DNA from: Microbacterium testaceum
GTDB lineage: Bacteria; Actinomycetota; Actinomycetes; Actinomycetales; Microbacteriaceae
Length of the DNA stretch: 64,000 bases
Direction: 5' to 3'
Assembly (NCBI RefSeq): GCF_029761935.1
Contig: NZ_CP121699.1
Coordinates: 1,798,001 to 1,862,000, forward strand
A program made the translations under genes and the position numbers. Below are positions 26,001 through 33,798 of the stretch, piece by piece (position 1 is the first letter of the stretch; each line of letters begins with the position of its first letter). The notes under the pieces were generated by a model that was given only the letters and a program-made list of their open reading frames with translations, ran no database searches and was not told where the DNA came from.

Positions 26001-26655
26001 CGTCGCCCTTGCGGAAGACCACGTCGTTGCCGTCGAGGTACGGCTCTGAACCGGCGGTGGTGCCCAGCGGCTCGCCCGCGAAGGCGGGGTTCTCGGGCGC
26101 GATGCCGGTGTCGACGACACCGACGACGACGCCCTCGCCGGCCGAACCGACGCCACCGATCTTCTGCCAGACGCCGTTGTCGCCCTCGAGGCCGAGGAAC
26201 TCGGTCGAGGGGACGGCGACCGGGTGGCGAATCTCGTCGGGGACGACCTTCTGCACGCCCTTGGTCGCGGCGAGCTTGGCGGCCTGGTTCGGGTCCATGC
26301 TCGCGCTGAAGCCGTTAACGGCGATCGTGTAGGTGGCATCGGGGCGGACGCCCGCCTCGTCGGCGACGTTCTGCTGACGCTCCTCGAGGAAGGCGGAGTA
26401 CTTCCGCGCCTGCGGGGAGTCGGCATCGAGCCGCGCCTCGTCGGACTTCGTGGCGTCGAGGCCCGGCTCGCCGCCCTGGTACGTGGCGACGGGGGCCTCG
26501 TCGAGGACCACGATGTACCGGCCCGTCGCGGATTCGATGGGTGTGGGAGGCGTCACCTCCTCGCCCACGTCGGCAGCCTGAACGGCTGTGGCTCCGGCAA
26601 CGGTGAACAGTCCGGCCAGGGAAATGGCCGCGACCGAACGCAGGGTTCGACCCAT
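23083..26655 (-). CDS. large secreted subtilisin-like serine protease (S8) with PA domain
   Basis: A 1190-residue exported protease. It has a signal peptide (GRTLRSVAAISLAGLFTVAG, cleaved near VQA-AD) and an I9-type propeptide (about 45-150, with YIVVLDEAP and YTIAVNGFSASM). The catalytic domain carries D near 180 (VVDTGI), H near 276 (AHGSHTAST) and S near 604 (SGTSMSSPHVAG). A protease-associated insert lies at about 400-500. C-terminal beta domains follow: an fn3-like domain, a jelly-roll/PPC-type segment with SDLDLFVSR, an Ig-like tandem (WNPADVTTAYQWLRDG) and a final Big3-like domain. There is no LPXTG motif or membrane anchor, so it should be released. The ATG at 26655 follows TTGGAG. 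It probably feeds on extracellular protein. Confidence 0.95.
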   Translation of the reverse strand: MGRTLRSVAAISLAGLFTVAGATAVQAADVGEEVTPPTPIESATGRYIVVLDEAPVATYQGGEPGLDATKSDEARLDADSPQARKYSAFLEERQQNVADEAGVRPDATYTIAVNGFSASMDPNQAAKLAATKGVQKVVPDEIRHPVAVPSTEFLGLEGDNGVWQKIGGVGSAGEGVVVGVVDTGIAPENPAFAGEPLGTTAGSEPYLDGNDVVFRKGDGTDFRSPRVAEGNGWSLSDYSTKLVGARYFDQGAAATGFTFEADYRSPRDGDAHGSHTASTAAGNNGVDASVEGIDFGAISGVAPAAKVAAYKACWAGPDPLVTTDDVCALSDLLGAINAAVSDGVDVINYSIGGGAATTTLSLEDQAFFNAAAAGVFVSVSAGNSGPGASTADHASPWYTTVAASTIPTYEGTVKLADGFQAAGASVSVREGQDVTAPVVYAGDIAASGADPANAALCLIGSLDPAKAAGKIVVCDRGQNARIEKSQAVKDAGGVGMILVNVTPASVDNDFHSVPTVHIDARYRDALLAYVRGTADATATLVGENVTGETTPTPQVAGFSSRGPMLADGSDILKPDVSAPGVAILAAAANAPGATPTFEFLSGTSMSSPHVAGLGALYLGERPLATPAEVKSAMMTTAYDTVDVEGAPAQDPFAQGAGHVDPTKYFDPGLLYLNGPADWAAFLQGKGLEDFGVAPIDGSDLNLASISIGSLAKPQTITRTVTSTRAGSFSASIDVPGVDATVEPATLEFAAAGEQKTFTVTFSRTDAAAEQWTSGFLTWTGDGTQVRSPIAIRPATAEAPAEVSGTGLSGSTSVEILPGVGGELPLSVSGLAAQTLLADPDNPVAGHSGNQDSGDADGYVRWTVQVPEGTTLSRFDLDSSDDTGSDLDLFVSRVVSPDDLRYYERFTSATASADERVTLTNPTAGTYLIEANLYSSTGPFTWDMTYANVTPGGEGQLTATPNPIPVQQGAAVSYDLSWQGLAPQTRYLGVVRYGDSDVQTVLTVDSGEAAPAVVEAPTVSGTAKLGRTLTATPGTWNPADVTTAYQWLRDGEPVNGATSATYRVQRADLGRVLSVRVTATAPANGLTGTADSAGVPVVVGSFTTVSVDPWVGRTGDAYTLTVKVRPLSGPAPQGDVTVTVAGKEYVATLQDGKATIVLDPQTRGVKLVKAVYGGSATVEASRASSAFIVLR

Positions 26656-26719
26656 CGTGCGCTCCAAACGGGGGGATGAATTGAGCGATCTGCGCGACAT
26701 CGGTGGCGCGCGTTGCACA

Positions 26720-26748
26720 AACATAACTCAGAGAGGTTTCATCACCAA
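26720..26748 (-). promoter_or_regulatory. candidate promoter of the subtilase gene
   Basis: On the minus strand TTGGTG (26748-26743), a 17-bp spacer and TATGTT (26725-26720) form a -35/-10 pair about 65 bp upstream of the protease ATG, in a locally A/T-rich stretch. Confidence 0.4.
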
Positions 26749-26863
26749 CGTTCAGTTTGGACGGGGTCCGAAAACGGCGACCCTCGCTTCGCCCCCCCCC
26801 TGTCGTCGCGCCGGGGTCCCGGCATCCGGTCCCCCTAGACTCGACGAAACCCGAGGAGGAGCC

Positions 26864-28105
26864 ATGCCCCGGCGCCGTCGCACCGTCGCGCAGCACGCCC
26901 GCTTGCCTTTGCCGAACCCGTTCGGCCAGCTCGCGAAGCTCCTCGCCGTCGCCGCGGTGGTCGGCGCCGTCGCGGTGATCGGAGTCGTGTCCTACACGGC
27001 GTACGACCTCACCGCCGACTTCGTCGAAGAAGCCGTGGTCGTCGAGAATCAGCCGGCCGTCCCGCCCGACCTCGGGGCGCTCTCGGGCGGCGTGAACATG
27101 ATGCTCGTCGGCATCGACGAGTGCGAAGAAGAGCTCATCGCCCTCCTGGGCGACCGGTGCGAGGGTGCGGACGCGGGCGGACGCCTGAACGACGTGAACA
27201 TCCTCGTGCACATCTCGGAGGAACCCCGGAAGGTCACGGTCGTCTCGTTCCCGCGCGACCTCATCTTCGACGCCCCCGCGTGCGACACCGCCGACGGGGG
27301 CCGCTTCGGCGGCGGCACCCTGCAAATCAACGAGCTCTACACGTACGGCGGACTCTCGTGCGTGATCACCGCCATCGCCGACATGAGCGGCCAGCAGATC
27401 CAATTCGGCGCCATGGTCACCTTCGGCGGCGTCATCGAGATCACCAACGCGATCGGCGGCGTCGAGATCTGCCTCGCGAGCGACATGCGCGATGCGAACA
27501 CGGGCATCGACTGGGAAGCGGGACCGCGGAGCATCCAGGGCCTCGAGGCGCTGCAGTTCCTGCGCACCCGATACGGAGTGGGCGGCAGCGACCTGGCGCG
27601 CGTGAGCAACCAGCAGCAGTACATGTCCCGCCTCGCGCGCAAGCTCGTCAGCGAGGAGGTGCTGTCGAACCCCTCGACGGTGCTGCGCTTGGCTTCGACG
27701 GGCCTTCGGAACGTCACGCCGACGCAGAGCCTCACGAACCCCCTGACCCTCGTCCAGGTCGCCTCCGCGGTGAAGGACGTGCCCTTCGAAGACATCGTCT
27801 TCGTGCAGTACCCGACCGTCGAGGCCCGCTCGGATATCAACCGTGTGGCGCCCGACTACGCCGCGGCCGAGGTGCTCTGGGACGCATTGCGAGAGAACCG
27901 GTCGATCGAGGTGACCGGAGGCGTGGCGGTCAACGACGGCACGGTGATCGCCGAGCCGGCCCCCGGAGAACAGCCGGCGCCGACGGAGGGCCCCGCGCCG
28001 GAGCCCGGCGAGGTCGATCCGAACACGGGAGCCGTCGCCCTCCCGCCCGCCATCACCGGATCGAGCGCCGCGCAGCAGACCTGCAGCGCGGGCGTCGTGA
28101 ACTGA
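26864..28105 (+). CDS. LytR-CpsA-Psr (LCP) family wall glycopolymer transferase
   Basis: A 413-residue protein that probably attaches a phospho-linked glycopolymer from its lipid carrier to peptidoglycan. It has a cytoplasmic basic N-terminus, one membrane helix (about 23-48) and an extracytoplasmic LCP domain. Characteristic features are NMMLVGIDECEE, RLNDVNILVHI, VVSFPRDLIF with the phosphate-binding Arg-Asp, and LEALQFLRTRYG followed by DLARVSNQQQYM. An acidic Pro/Glu-rich tail ends the protein. The start has a near-perfect GAGGAGGA Shine-Dalgarno sequence, and TAGACT at 26836 may be its -10 box. The stop lies one base from that of the convergent VanY gene. Confidence 0.94.
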   Translation: MPRRRRTVAQHARLPLPNPFGQLAKLLAVAAVVGAVAVIGVVSYTAYDLTADFVEEAVVVENQPAVPPDLGALSGGVNMMLVGIDECEEELIALLGDRCEGADAGGRLNDVNILVHISEEPRKVTVVSFPRDLIFDAPACDTADGGRFGGGTLQINELYTYGGLSCVITAIADMSGQQIQFGAMVTFGGVIEITNAIGGVEICLASDMRDANTGIDWEAGPRSIQGLEALQFLRTRYGVGGSDLARVSNQQQYMSRLARKLVSEEVLSNPSTVLRLASTGLRNVTPTQSLTNPLTLVQVASAVKDVPFEDIVFVQYPTVEARSDINRVAPDYAAAEVLWDALRENRSIEVTGGVAVNDGTVIAEPAPGEQPAPTEGPAPEPGEVDPNTGAVALPPAITGSSAAQQTCSAGVVN

Positions 28106-28106
28106 G

Positions 28107-29228
28107 TCAGTAGGTCGGCGCCGCAGGCAGCCCGAAGAACTCCTCGAGGGTCGTGAAACCGCCCTCGTGGTAGGCCCGGGCGAGCTCGGGACCGATGTAG
28201 CGCAGGTGCCACGCCTCGGGCTCGTACCCGCTGACGCTCTCGCGCCCCTCGGCGTACCGCGTGATGAAGCCGAACTCCCACGCGTGATCGCGCACCCACG
28301 CGCCCTGCGGAGACGCCGCCACGTCGTCGAGCGTCTTGCACGAACCGTTGCAGGGGACGATGTCGACGGCCATGCCCGACTGATGCTCGCTGAAGCCGGG
28401 CCGCGCGCTCTCGCGATCGGCCTCGGCGACACCCCCGACCGCCACGCGCCCGGCGTAGGTCGACTTCTGCGTCGTGTACGAGCGGTAGGCGCTGAGGTAG
28501 CCGATCTCGCCGACGCCGGCGGCGGATGCGGCCTTCACGAGCGAGGTGAGCGCGCGCGCGGCGGGGGCGCGCAGAGCGGAATCCTCGAGGGCGCGGACGT
28601 CTGCGGGCATGACCAGGTCGCCGGGCTGGTAGTCGACCGGGTCGTAGGGACGTTGCTTGTTGACCACGAGCCACTCGCGGTTCGGGTCGGAGAGCGAGAC
28701 GCAGGGGGCGATCCCGGATGCCACCGCTGCGCGGAACGCTTGCCCGCCCCCCGCCGCGTCGATGACGGCGGCGTCGTCTCCCGCGGCCAGCGCGGAGGTG
28801 AAGGCGGGGTCGTCGCACGGGGTCGCCGTGGCGGCGACGGCCGCGAGCTGCGGCACGGGGATTCCGTCGTCGGCGACCGCCGGGGGGCCGACGATCTGCG
28901 CGACGGCGTCGGTGGACCCGTCGGGCCCGCCTCCCGAGGCGGCGGCCCCGATCGCCACCACGCAACCGGCCACCACGACGACCGCCGCGGCGACCACCGC
29001 CAGGCGGCGGCGCAGGAGGACGGGGGCGAGTCGACGGATGCCACGGGCCCCGGACTCCCCTGCCTCAGGGGCGTCCGCGTCGCGCCGCAGAGCGCGACGG
29101 GTCGGAGGCGCTGCGGCGGAGTCGTCGCCGCCGGGAACGACGGGAAGGGTGAGGGCCGCGGTCGCGAGTCGCTCGGCCTCCGCGCGCGCGGCGCGGCGGG
29201 GCGAGGTCTCGGGGTCGTGGCTGGTCAC
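28107..29228 (-). CDS. VanY-type D-alanyl-D-alanine carboxypeptidase
   Basis: A 373-residue membrane-anchored zinc peptidase that trims peptidoglycan stem peptides. The N-terminal cytoplasmic part is about 80 residues, followed by a transmembrane helix (about 87-110) and a disordered linker. The catalytic domain has SEHQSGMAVDI (the SxHxxGxAxD zinc ligands, near residue 280) and EAWHLRYIG (general base Glu and zinc His, near 338). A Cys pair (CNGSC) lies between the motifs and may be a disulfide. GTG start with GGAAG upstream. Divergent from the radical SAM gene and convergent with the LCP gene. Confidence 0.93.
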   Translation of the reverse strand: MTSHDPETSPRRAARAEAERLATAALTLPVVPGGDDSAAAPPTRRALRRDADAPEAGESGARGIRRLAPVLLRRRLAVVAAAVVVVAGCVVAIGAAASGGGPDGSTDAVAQIVGPPAVADDGIPVPQLAAVAATATPCDDPAFTSALAAGDDAAVIDAAGGGQAFRAAVASGIAPCVSLSDPNREWLVVNKQRPYDPVDYQPGDLVMPADVRALEDSALRAPAARALTSLVKAASAAGVGEIGYLSAYRSYTTQKSTYAGRVAVGGVAEADRESARPGFSEHQSGMAVDIVPCNGSCKTLDDVAASPQGAWVRDHAWEFGFITRYAEGRESVSGYEPEAWHLRYIGPELARAYHEGGFTTLEEFFGLPAAPTY

Positions 29229-29341
29229 GCTTCCATTCTCGCGGGTGCATCCTGAACGGTCGACCCGGGTGGAGGCGGGGGCGGGGGCGAGGGCGCTCGG
29301 CCCTCTCCGCGAATGACTCGGGCGCAGTGTTGCCGATTCGT

Positions 29342-29355
29342 CGAACATGTGTTCG
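29342..29355 (+). promoter_or_regulatory. SOS box (LexA operator)
   Basis: CGAACATGTGTTCG, a perfect palindrome embedded in TCGAACATGTGTTCGA, matches the actinobacterial and Bacillus LexA consensus CGAACrnryGTTCG. It ends 9 bp before the ATG of the radical SAM gene, overlapping the expected start of transcription. This implies repression by LexA and induction by DNA damage. Confidence 0.85.
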
Positions 29356-29364
29356 ACTGTTCGC

Positions 29365-31500
29365 ATGAGATGGCAGGGACAGCAGCTGGGCGTGGAGGAC
29401 ACCGCGGCACTCCCGGGCATGGAGCGCATGGACGGCCTCGTGCGGTCGGTGACCACGCCGGAATTCGCCGGAATGACATTCCACGAGGTGCTGTGCAAGA
29501 GCGCGTTGAACCGCGTTCCCGGTGTCTCGGCCATGCCGTTCGACTGGACGGTGAATCCTTACCGGGGGTGCAGCCATGCTTGTTCGTACTGCCTCTCCCC
29601 GGACACCCTCATTCTGAAAGCGGACGGCCGCCAGGTCCCGCTGTCCGAGATCCGCGTCGGAGACGAGATCATCGGCACCGAGCAGGGAGCGCGATATCGC
29701 CACTATGTCCGAACAACGGTTCGCGCGAAGTGGACCACTCGCAAACGCCTCCATCGCGTCACCCTCGCTGATGGAACCGAGATCGAGGGCAGCGCAGAAC
29801 ACCGGTTCCTGACGGAACGCGGGTGGAAGCATGTCACCGACTCGCCCCTCGCGGGCGAACAGCGCCCTCACCTCACGGTGTCGAACCGTCTGCAAGGTTT
29901 CGGAACGGGCGCCCGCCCCTACGCACAGGCGATGGGTCCCGACTGGCGCCAGGGGTATCTGACGGGCATGGTGCGCGGTGACGCGATGATCCTTCACAAG
30001 ACCTACGACGACGGAAACCGAGTCCGCGCGATTCATCGATTCCGACTCGCCCTCGCCGATCGCGAAGCGCTCGACCTCTCGAAGGAGCTTCTCGAGCAGA
30101 TCGGCATCGTCACGATGGTCCGGCCCTTCCCCGTGCCCGCGCATCGCCGACCCATGACGGCTCTGCACACGGCCAAGATGCGGGATGTTGCGCGCATCGA
30201 GGACTACACAGCGATACCGAGCACGCGAAGTCGGGATTGGATGGCGGGCTTCCTCGGGGGCATCTTCGACGCGGAGGGCTCGAGTTCGCGCGGGATCGTG
30301 CGAATCAGCAATGCGAATGAGGAGCTCCTCTCGCTGACGGAAGAGGCTCTCGCCGCGTTCCACTTCGATGCTGTTCGCGAACCCGCCCGCCCGAACGGCG
30401 TGTCCTCCATCCGTCTTCGCGGGGGGCTAGCCTCGCGACAGCGCTTCTTCGATATCGCCCGGCCGTCTATCACCCGCAAGGTCGACGTCTCAGGAACAGC
30501 GGTCAAGACCAGCTCGGACCTGAGGGTCGTCAAAGTCGAAGACATCGGCTATGACATCGACATGATCGACATAACGACGGGTACCGAAGACTTCGTCGCG
30601 AACGGGGTCATCAGCCACAACTGCTTCGCTCGGAAAACGCACGAGTACCTCGACCTGGATTACGGGGCCGACTTCGACTCGCAGATCGTGGTGAAGGTGA
30701 ACGTCGCCGAGGTGCTGCGCACCGAGCTGCGCCGGGGATCGTGGGCGCGCGAACCCGTGATGCTCGGGACGAACACCGACCCCTACCAGCGCGCCGAGGG
30801 ACGGTACCGCCTCATGCCCGACATCGTCGGGGCTCTCACCGACAACGGCACACCGTTCTCGATCCTCACCAAAGGAACGCTGCTGCGGCGCGACCTCCCG
30901 CTGCTGACCGAGGCGGCACAACAGGTCACGGTGTCGTTGGCCACGTCGATCGCGGTCTTCGACGACGCGCTCCAGCGTTCGATCGAGCCCGGGACCCCGA
31001 GCGCCGAGGCGCGGCTCGAGACCGTTCGCGCGGCTACCGCCGCGGGCTTCCGCGTGACGGTGTTCCTCATGCCCGTCATGCCGCACCTCACCGACTCGGT
31101 CGCGGCGCTCGACGACGCCCTGGCCCGCATTCGCGCCGCCGGCGCGGCGCGCGTCGTCTACGGAGCGCTTCACCTGCGGCCCGGGGCGAAGCAGTGGTTC
31201 TTCGAGTGGCTCGAGCGCGAGCATCCGCACCTGGTCTCGTCGTACCGCGGGCTGTACCCGGGTGTCTCGACCTCGGCGCCGAAGGCGTACCGCACGTGGC
31301 TCGGCAAACGCATGCGCCCCCTCCTGCGCATGCACCGGCTGGACGGATGGGATGAGGACGACCACCCGCGCGGACGACCCCAGCCCGGCCTCGCGGCGCG
31401 CACTGCGCCGACGAGCAGCCTCGGACCCGTGCGAACGGTCGGGGTCTCGGCATCCACTCGTCCGCGCGTCGCGCCCGCGAGCGAGCCGACGCTGTTCTGA
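29365..31500 (+). CDS. Rv2578c family radical SAM protein containing an intein
   Basis: A 711-residue precursor. The host protein (367 residues after removal of the intein) is of the Rv2578c type, distantly related to spore photoproduct lyases. It opens MRWQGQQL and contains [25 protein letters not shown]; the [4Fe-4S] ligands are the C-x3-C-x2-C of this motif. The intein (residues 76-419) sits immediately before the third Cys. Downstream radical SAM features are [12 protein letters not shown], a SILTKGTL strand and the C-terminal [13 protein letters not shown]. The ATG at 29365 gives the conserved N-terminus; an ATG at 29347 lies inside the SOS box and is unlikely. The biochemical function of the family is not established. 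Damage-inducible expression fits a repair role. Confidence 0.93.
   Translation: [711 protein letters not shown]
29590..30621 (+). mobile_element. intein with LAGLIDADG homing endonuclease domain
   Basis: A 344-residue protein intron inside the radical SAM gene. Block A is [14 protein letters not shown]...VGDEIIG with Cys1. Block B is around [12 protein letters not shown], where Ser replaces the usual Thr of TxxH. The two LAGLIDADG-like motifs are [12 protein letters not shown] (precursor residues 197-208) and [13 protein letters not shown] (about 293-305). The terminal blocks F and G read [12 protein letters not shown] and NGVISHN-C, with the penultimate His, terminal Asn and Cys+1 all present. 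Splicing should therefore work, and the endonuclease could still be active. After splicing the host motif becomes [12 protein letters not shown] without loss or gain. Confidence 0.93.
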
Positions 31501-31595
31501 GGCCTCGCGCCCCGACATGTCAGCTAGGAGCAGCCCGCTCAGCATCGTGCCCGCTCTGCTCGCGCGAGCGTCGCGTCTCCGCGCCCGCGATGCAC

Positions 31596-31627
31596 GAAAC
31601 CCCCGCCGCGGTCGCGACGGGGGTTTC
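31596..31627. terminator. bidirectional terminator hairpin
   Basis: GAAACCCCCG pairs with CGGGGGTTTC around CCGCGGTCGCGA, between the convergent radical SAM and helicase genes and 8 bp past the helicase stop. The A/T base of the stem supplies short U-runs in both directions. Confidence 0.7.
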
Positions 31628-31635
31628 GAGGGGGA

Positions 31636-33798
31636 TTAGGCGTCGACGTTCGACAGCTGACGACCCGAGAGCTCTTCGAGCACGTCGTCGCCGAGCGCGG
31701 TCTCTTCGAAGGGAGCCTGGATCTCGGCGCGGTCGAGCAGCTCGGTCATGCGACGGCGACGCTGGCGCGTGATCAGGGTGACCACGGTGCCGGCGCGGCC
31801 GGCGCGGCCGGTGCGGCCGGAGCGGTGCAGGTACGTCTTGTACTCGTCGGGGGCGTCGGCCTGGATGACCAGGTCGATGTCGTCGACGTGGATGCCACGG
31901 GCGGCGACGTCGGTGGCGACGAGCACGTTGACGCGACCCGAGGTCAGCTTCTCGAGGTTGCGCGTGCGCTTCTGCTGGTTCAGGTCGCCGTGCAGCGCCA
32001 CCGCCGCGATACCGGCGTCGTCGAACTGCTCGGCGAGCATCTCGGCGTACGCGCGGGTGCGGGCGAAGACGAGGGTCTTGCCTTCGCGGTCGACGAGCGA
32101 GTCGAGGATCTGCGCCTTGTCACGGTGCTCGATGACGAGAACGCGGTGCTCGATGGTGCTCGAGTCCTGATCCTCGCCGGCGACCTCGTAGACAGCCGGC
32201 TCGACGAGGAACTCATCGACGAGGGCCGCGACCTCGCGGTCGAGCGTGGCCGAGAAGAGGAGCTTCTGGCTGTCCTTCTTGGTCGCGCGGAGGATGCGCT
32301 GCACGGGCTCGAGGAAGCCGAGCTCGCACATGTGATCGGCCTCATCGAGGACGGCGACCTGCACCTGCGAGAGGTCGAGCTTGCCCTGGTTCAGCAGGTC
32401 TTCGATGCGTCCGGGGGTGCCGATGACGATGTCGACGCCCTTCTTGAGCGCACCGACCTGGCGCGCCTGGGGCACACCGCCGTAGACCTGGGTGGTGAAC
32501 AGGCCCACGCTGCGCGCGAGCACCTGTACCGTGCGGTCGATCTGCAGGGCGAGCTCGCGCGTGGGGGCGAGGATGATCGCCTTGGGGGCGCGACCGAACT
32601 CGCGGCGCTGACCCGCCTGCGAGCGCAGGATGCTCTCGACCAGCGGCGCACCGAAGGCGATGGTCTTGCCCGAGCCGGTGCGGCCGCGAGCGAGGACGTC
32701 GCGTCCCTCGAGGATCGGGGCGACCGTGGCCGCCTGAATGGGGAACGGGCTCGCCGCGCCCAGACCGGCCAGCGCGCGGACGAGGTTGTCGCCCAGACCC
32801 AGCTCGGCGAAACCGGCACCGGTCACGGTCGCGGCGTCCACGGCCTCGGCCTGCAGGCGCTCGTGCACGACGTCGACGCGCTGCTCGTGCTCGGCGGAGC
32901 GCTGCGGGGTGTTGGTCCAATCGCTCCGGCTCGGGCCGTCGTTGCGGCGCGGGCGGTCGTCGAAGGAACGAGCCGGACGGTCGCTGCGGTCGAAGGACCG
33001 CGCGGGACGCTCACCGGCATCGCGACGGGGACGCTCGTCACGATCGAACGAACGAGCCGGGCGCTCGTTGCGGTCGAACGAACGAGCCGGACGGTCGCTG
33101 CGGTCGAAGGACCGGGCAGGACGATCACCGGCATCGCGACGGGGACGCTCGTCACGATCGAACGAACGCGCGGGACGGTCGTTACGGTCGAACGAACGAG
33201 CCGGACGGTCGCTGCGCTCGAACGAACGCGCGGGACGCTCACCGGCATCGCGACGGGGACGCTCGTCACGATCGAACGAACGCGCCGGGCGCTCGTTGCG
33301 GTCGAACGAACGGGCAGGACGGTCGCTGCGGTCGAACGATCGAGCCGGACGGTCGTTCCGGTCGAACGAACGCGCGGGGCGGTCGTCGAAAGAACGCGCC
33401 GGGCGCTCGTTGCGGTCGAACGAACGAGCAGGACGGTCGCTGCGGTCGAACGAACGCGCGGAACGCTCACCGGCATCGCGACGGGAACGCTCGTCACGAT
33501 CGAACGAACGCGCAGGGCGGTCGTCGAACGAACGGGCCGGACGGTCGTCACGGGCGGAGGTGCGGATGCTGCGGGCTTCAGTACGGCCGGCGCGATCGGC
33601 GGCGTTCCAGCGACCCTTGTCGGCTGTGGCCTCGGCCTCGGGGCGGTAACCGCGGTGGCTGGGGCTCTTGCTGCCGGGCTTGGCGGGCGCCTCGGTGCCG
33701 GGGCGACGCTTGCGGTCCTGGAACGAGGTCTTGGCGCCGTAGCGGGGCTCGAAATTCTTGGCGGCGCGGCCGCCGGCGGGCTTCTTGTTCTTGGGCAT
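31636..33798 (-). CDS. DEAD-box RNA helicase with repetitive Arg/Asp-rich N-terminus
   Basis: A 720-residue ATP-dependent RNA helicase. Residues 1-85 are basic; residues about 80-315 are a low-complexity array of RPARSFDR-type repeats. The helicase core starts near 335 with FAELGLGDNLVRAL and the Q motif (PIQ). It has ARGRTGSGKT (near 372), PTRELALQ, TPGR, the DEAD box in VLDEADH (near 482), SAT, ATDVAARGIHVDD and HRSGRTGRAGRAG (near 655). The N-terminal extension is much longer than in most bacterial DEAD helicases. Repeated Arg/Phe/Asp units resemble RGG/FR-rich disordered tails that promote RNA binding and condensation, which is an inference. The ATG at 33798 has AGGAAG upstream. Confidence 0.95.
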   Translation of the reverse strand: MPKNKKPAGGRAAKNFEPRYGAKTSFQDRKRRPGTEAPAKPGSKSPSHRGYRPEAEATADKGRWNAADRAGRTEARSIRTSARDDRPARSFDDRPARSFDRDERSRRDAGERSARSFDRSDRPARSFDRNERPARSFDDRPARSFDRNDRPARSFDRSDRPARSFDRNERPARSFDRDERPRRDAGERPARSFERSDRPARSFDRNDRPARSFDRDERPRRDAGDRPARSFDRSDRPARSFDRNERPARSFDRDERPRRDAGERPARSFDRSDRPARSFDDRPRRNDGPSRSDWTNTPQRSAEHEQRVDVVHERLQAEAVDAATVTGAGFAELGLGDNLVRALAGLGAASPFPIQAATVAPILEGRDVLARGRTGSGKTIAFGAPLVESILRSQAGQRREFGRAPKAIILAPTRELALQIDRTVQVLARSVGLFTTQVYGGVPQARQVGALKKGVDIVIGTPGRIEDLLNQGKLDLSQVQVAVLDEADHMCELGFLEPVQRILRATKKDSQKLLFSATLDREVAALVDEFLVEPAVYEVAGEDQDSSTIEHRVLVIEHRDKAQILDSLVDREGKTLVFARTRAYAEMLAEQFDDAGIAAVALHGDLNQQKRTRNLEKLTSGRVNVLVATDVAARGIHVDDIDLVIQADAPDEYKTYLHRSGRTGRAGRAGTVVTLITRQRRRRMTELLDRAEIQAPFEETALGDDVLEELSGRQLSNVDA
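32950..33555. repeat. tandem in-frame repeats in the helicase N-terminus
   Basis: Imperfect tandem repeats encode the decapeptide DR(S/N/D)(D/E)RPARSF, arranged in a higher-order unit of about 38 residues (114 bp): DRSDRPARSF, DRNERPARSF, then DRDERPRRDAGERPARSF. Roughly four higher-order copies are present. The near-identity of copies at the DNA level (for example repeated ACGAGCCGGACGGTCGCTGC blocks) implies recent slippage or recombination. The strand opposite is also open across the array, which produces a long spurious frame. Confidence 0.9.

Noticed and set aside
23068..26049. 993-codon frame antisense to the subtilase
   Set aside because: Arg/Gly/Val-rich mirror translation with no domain; the minus-strand protease has full catalytic motifs and signal peptide.
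29347..29364. Alternative ATG giving six extra residues on the radical SAM protein
   Set aside because: It lies within the SOS palindrome; the conserved family N-terminus starts at the ATG at 29365.
32950..33555. CRISPR-like array
   Set aside because: Repeats are contiguous, in frame and code for RPARSFDR units; there are no unique spacers and no cas genes.
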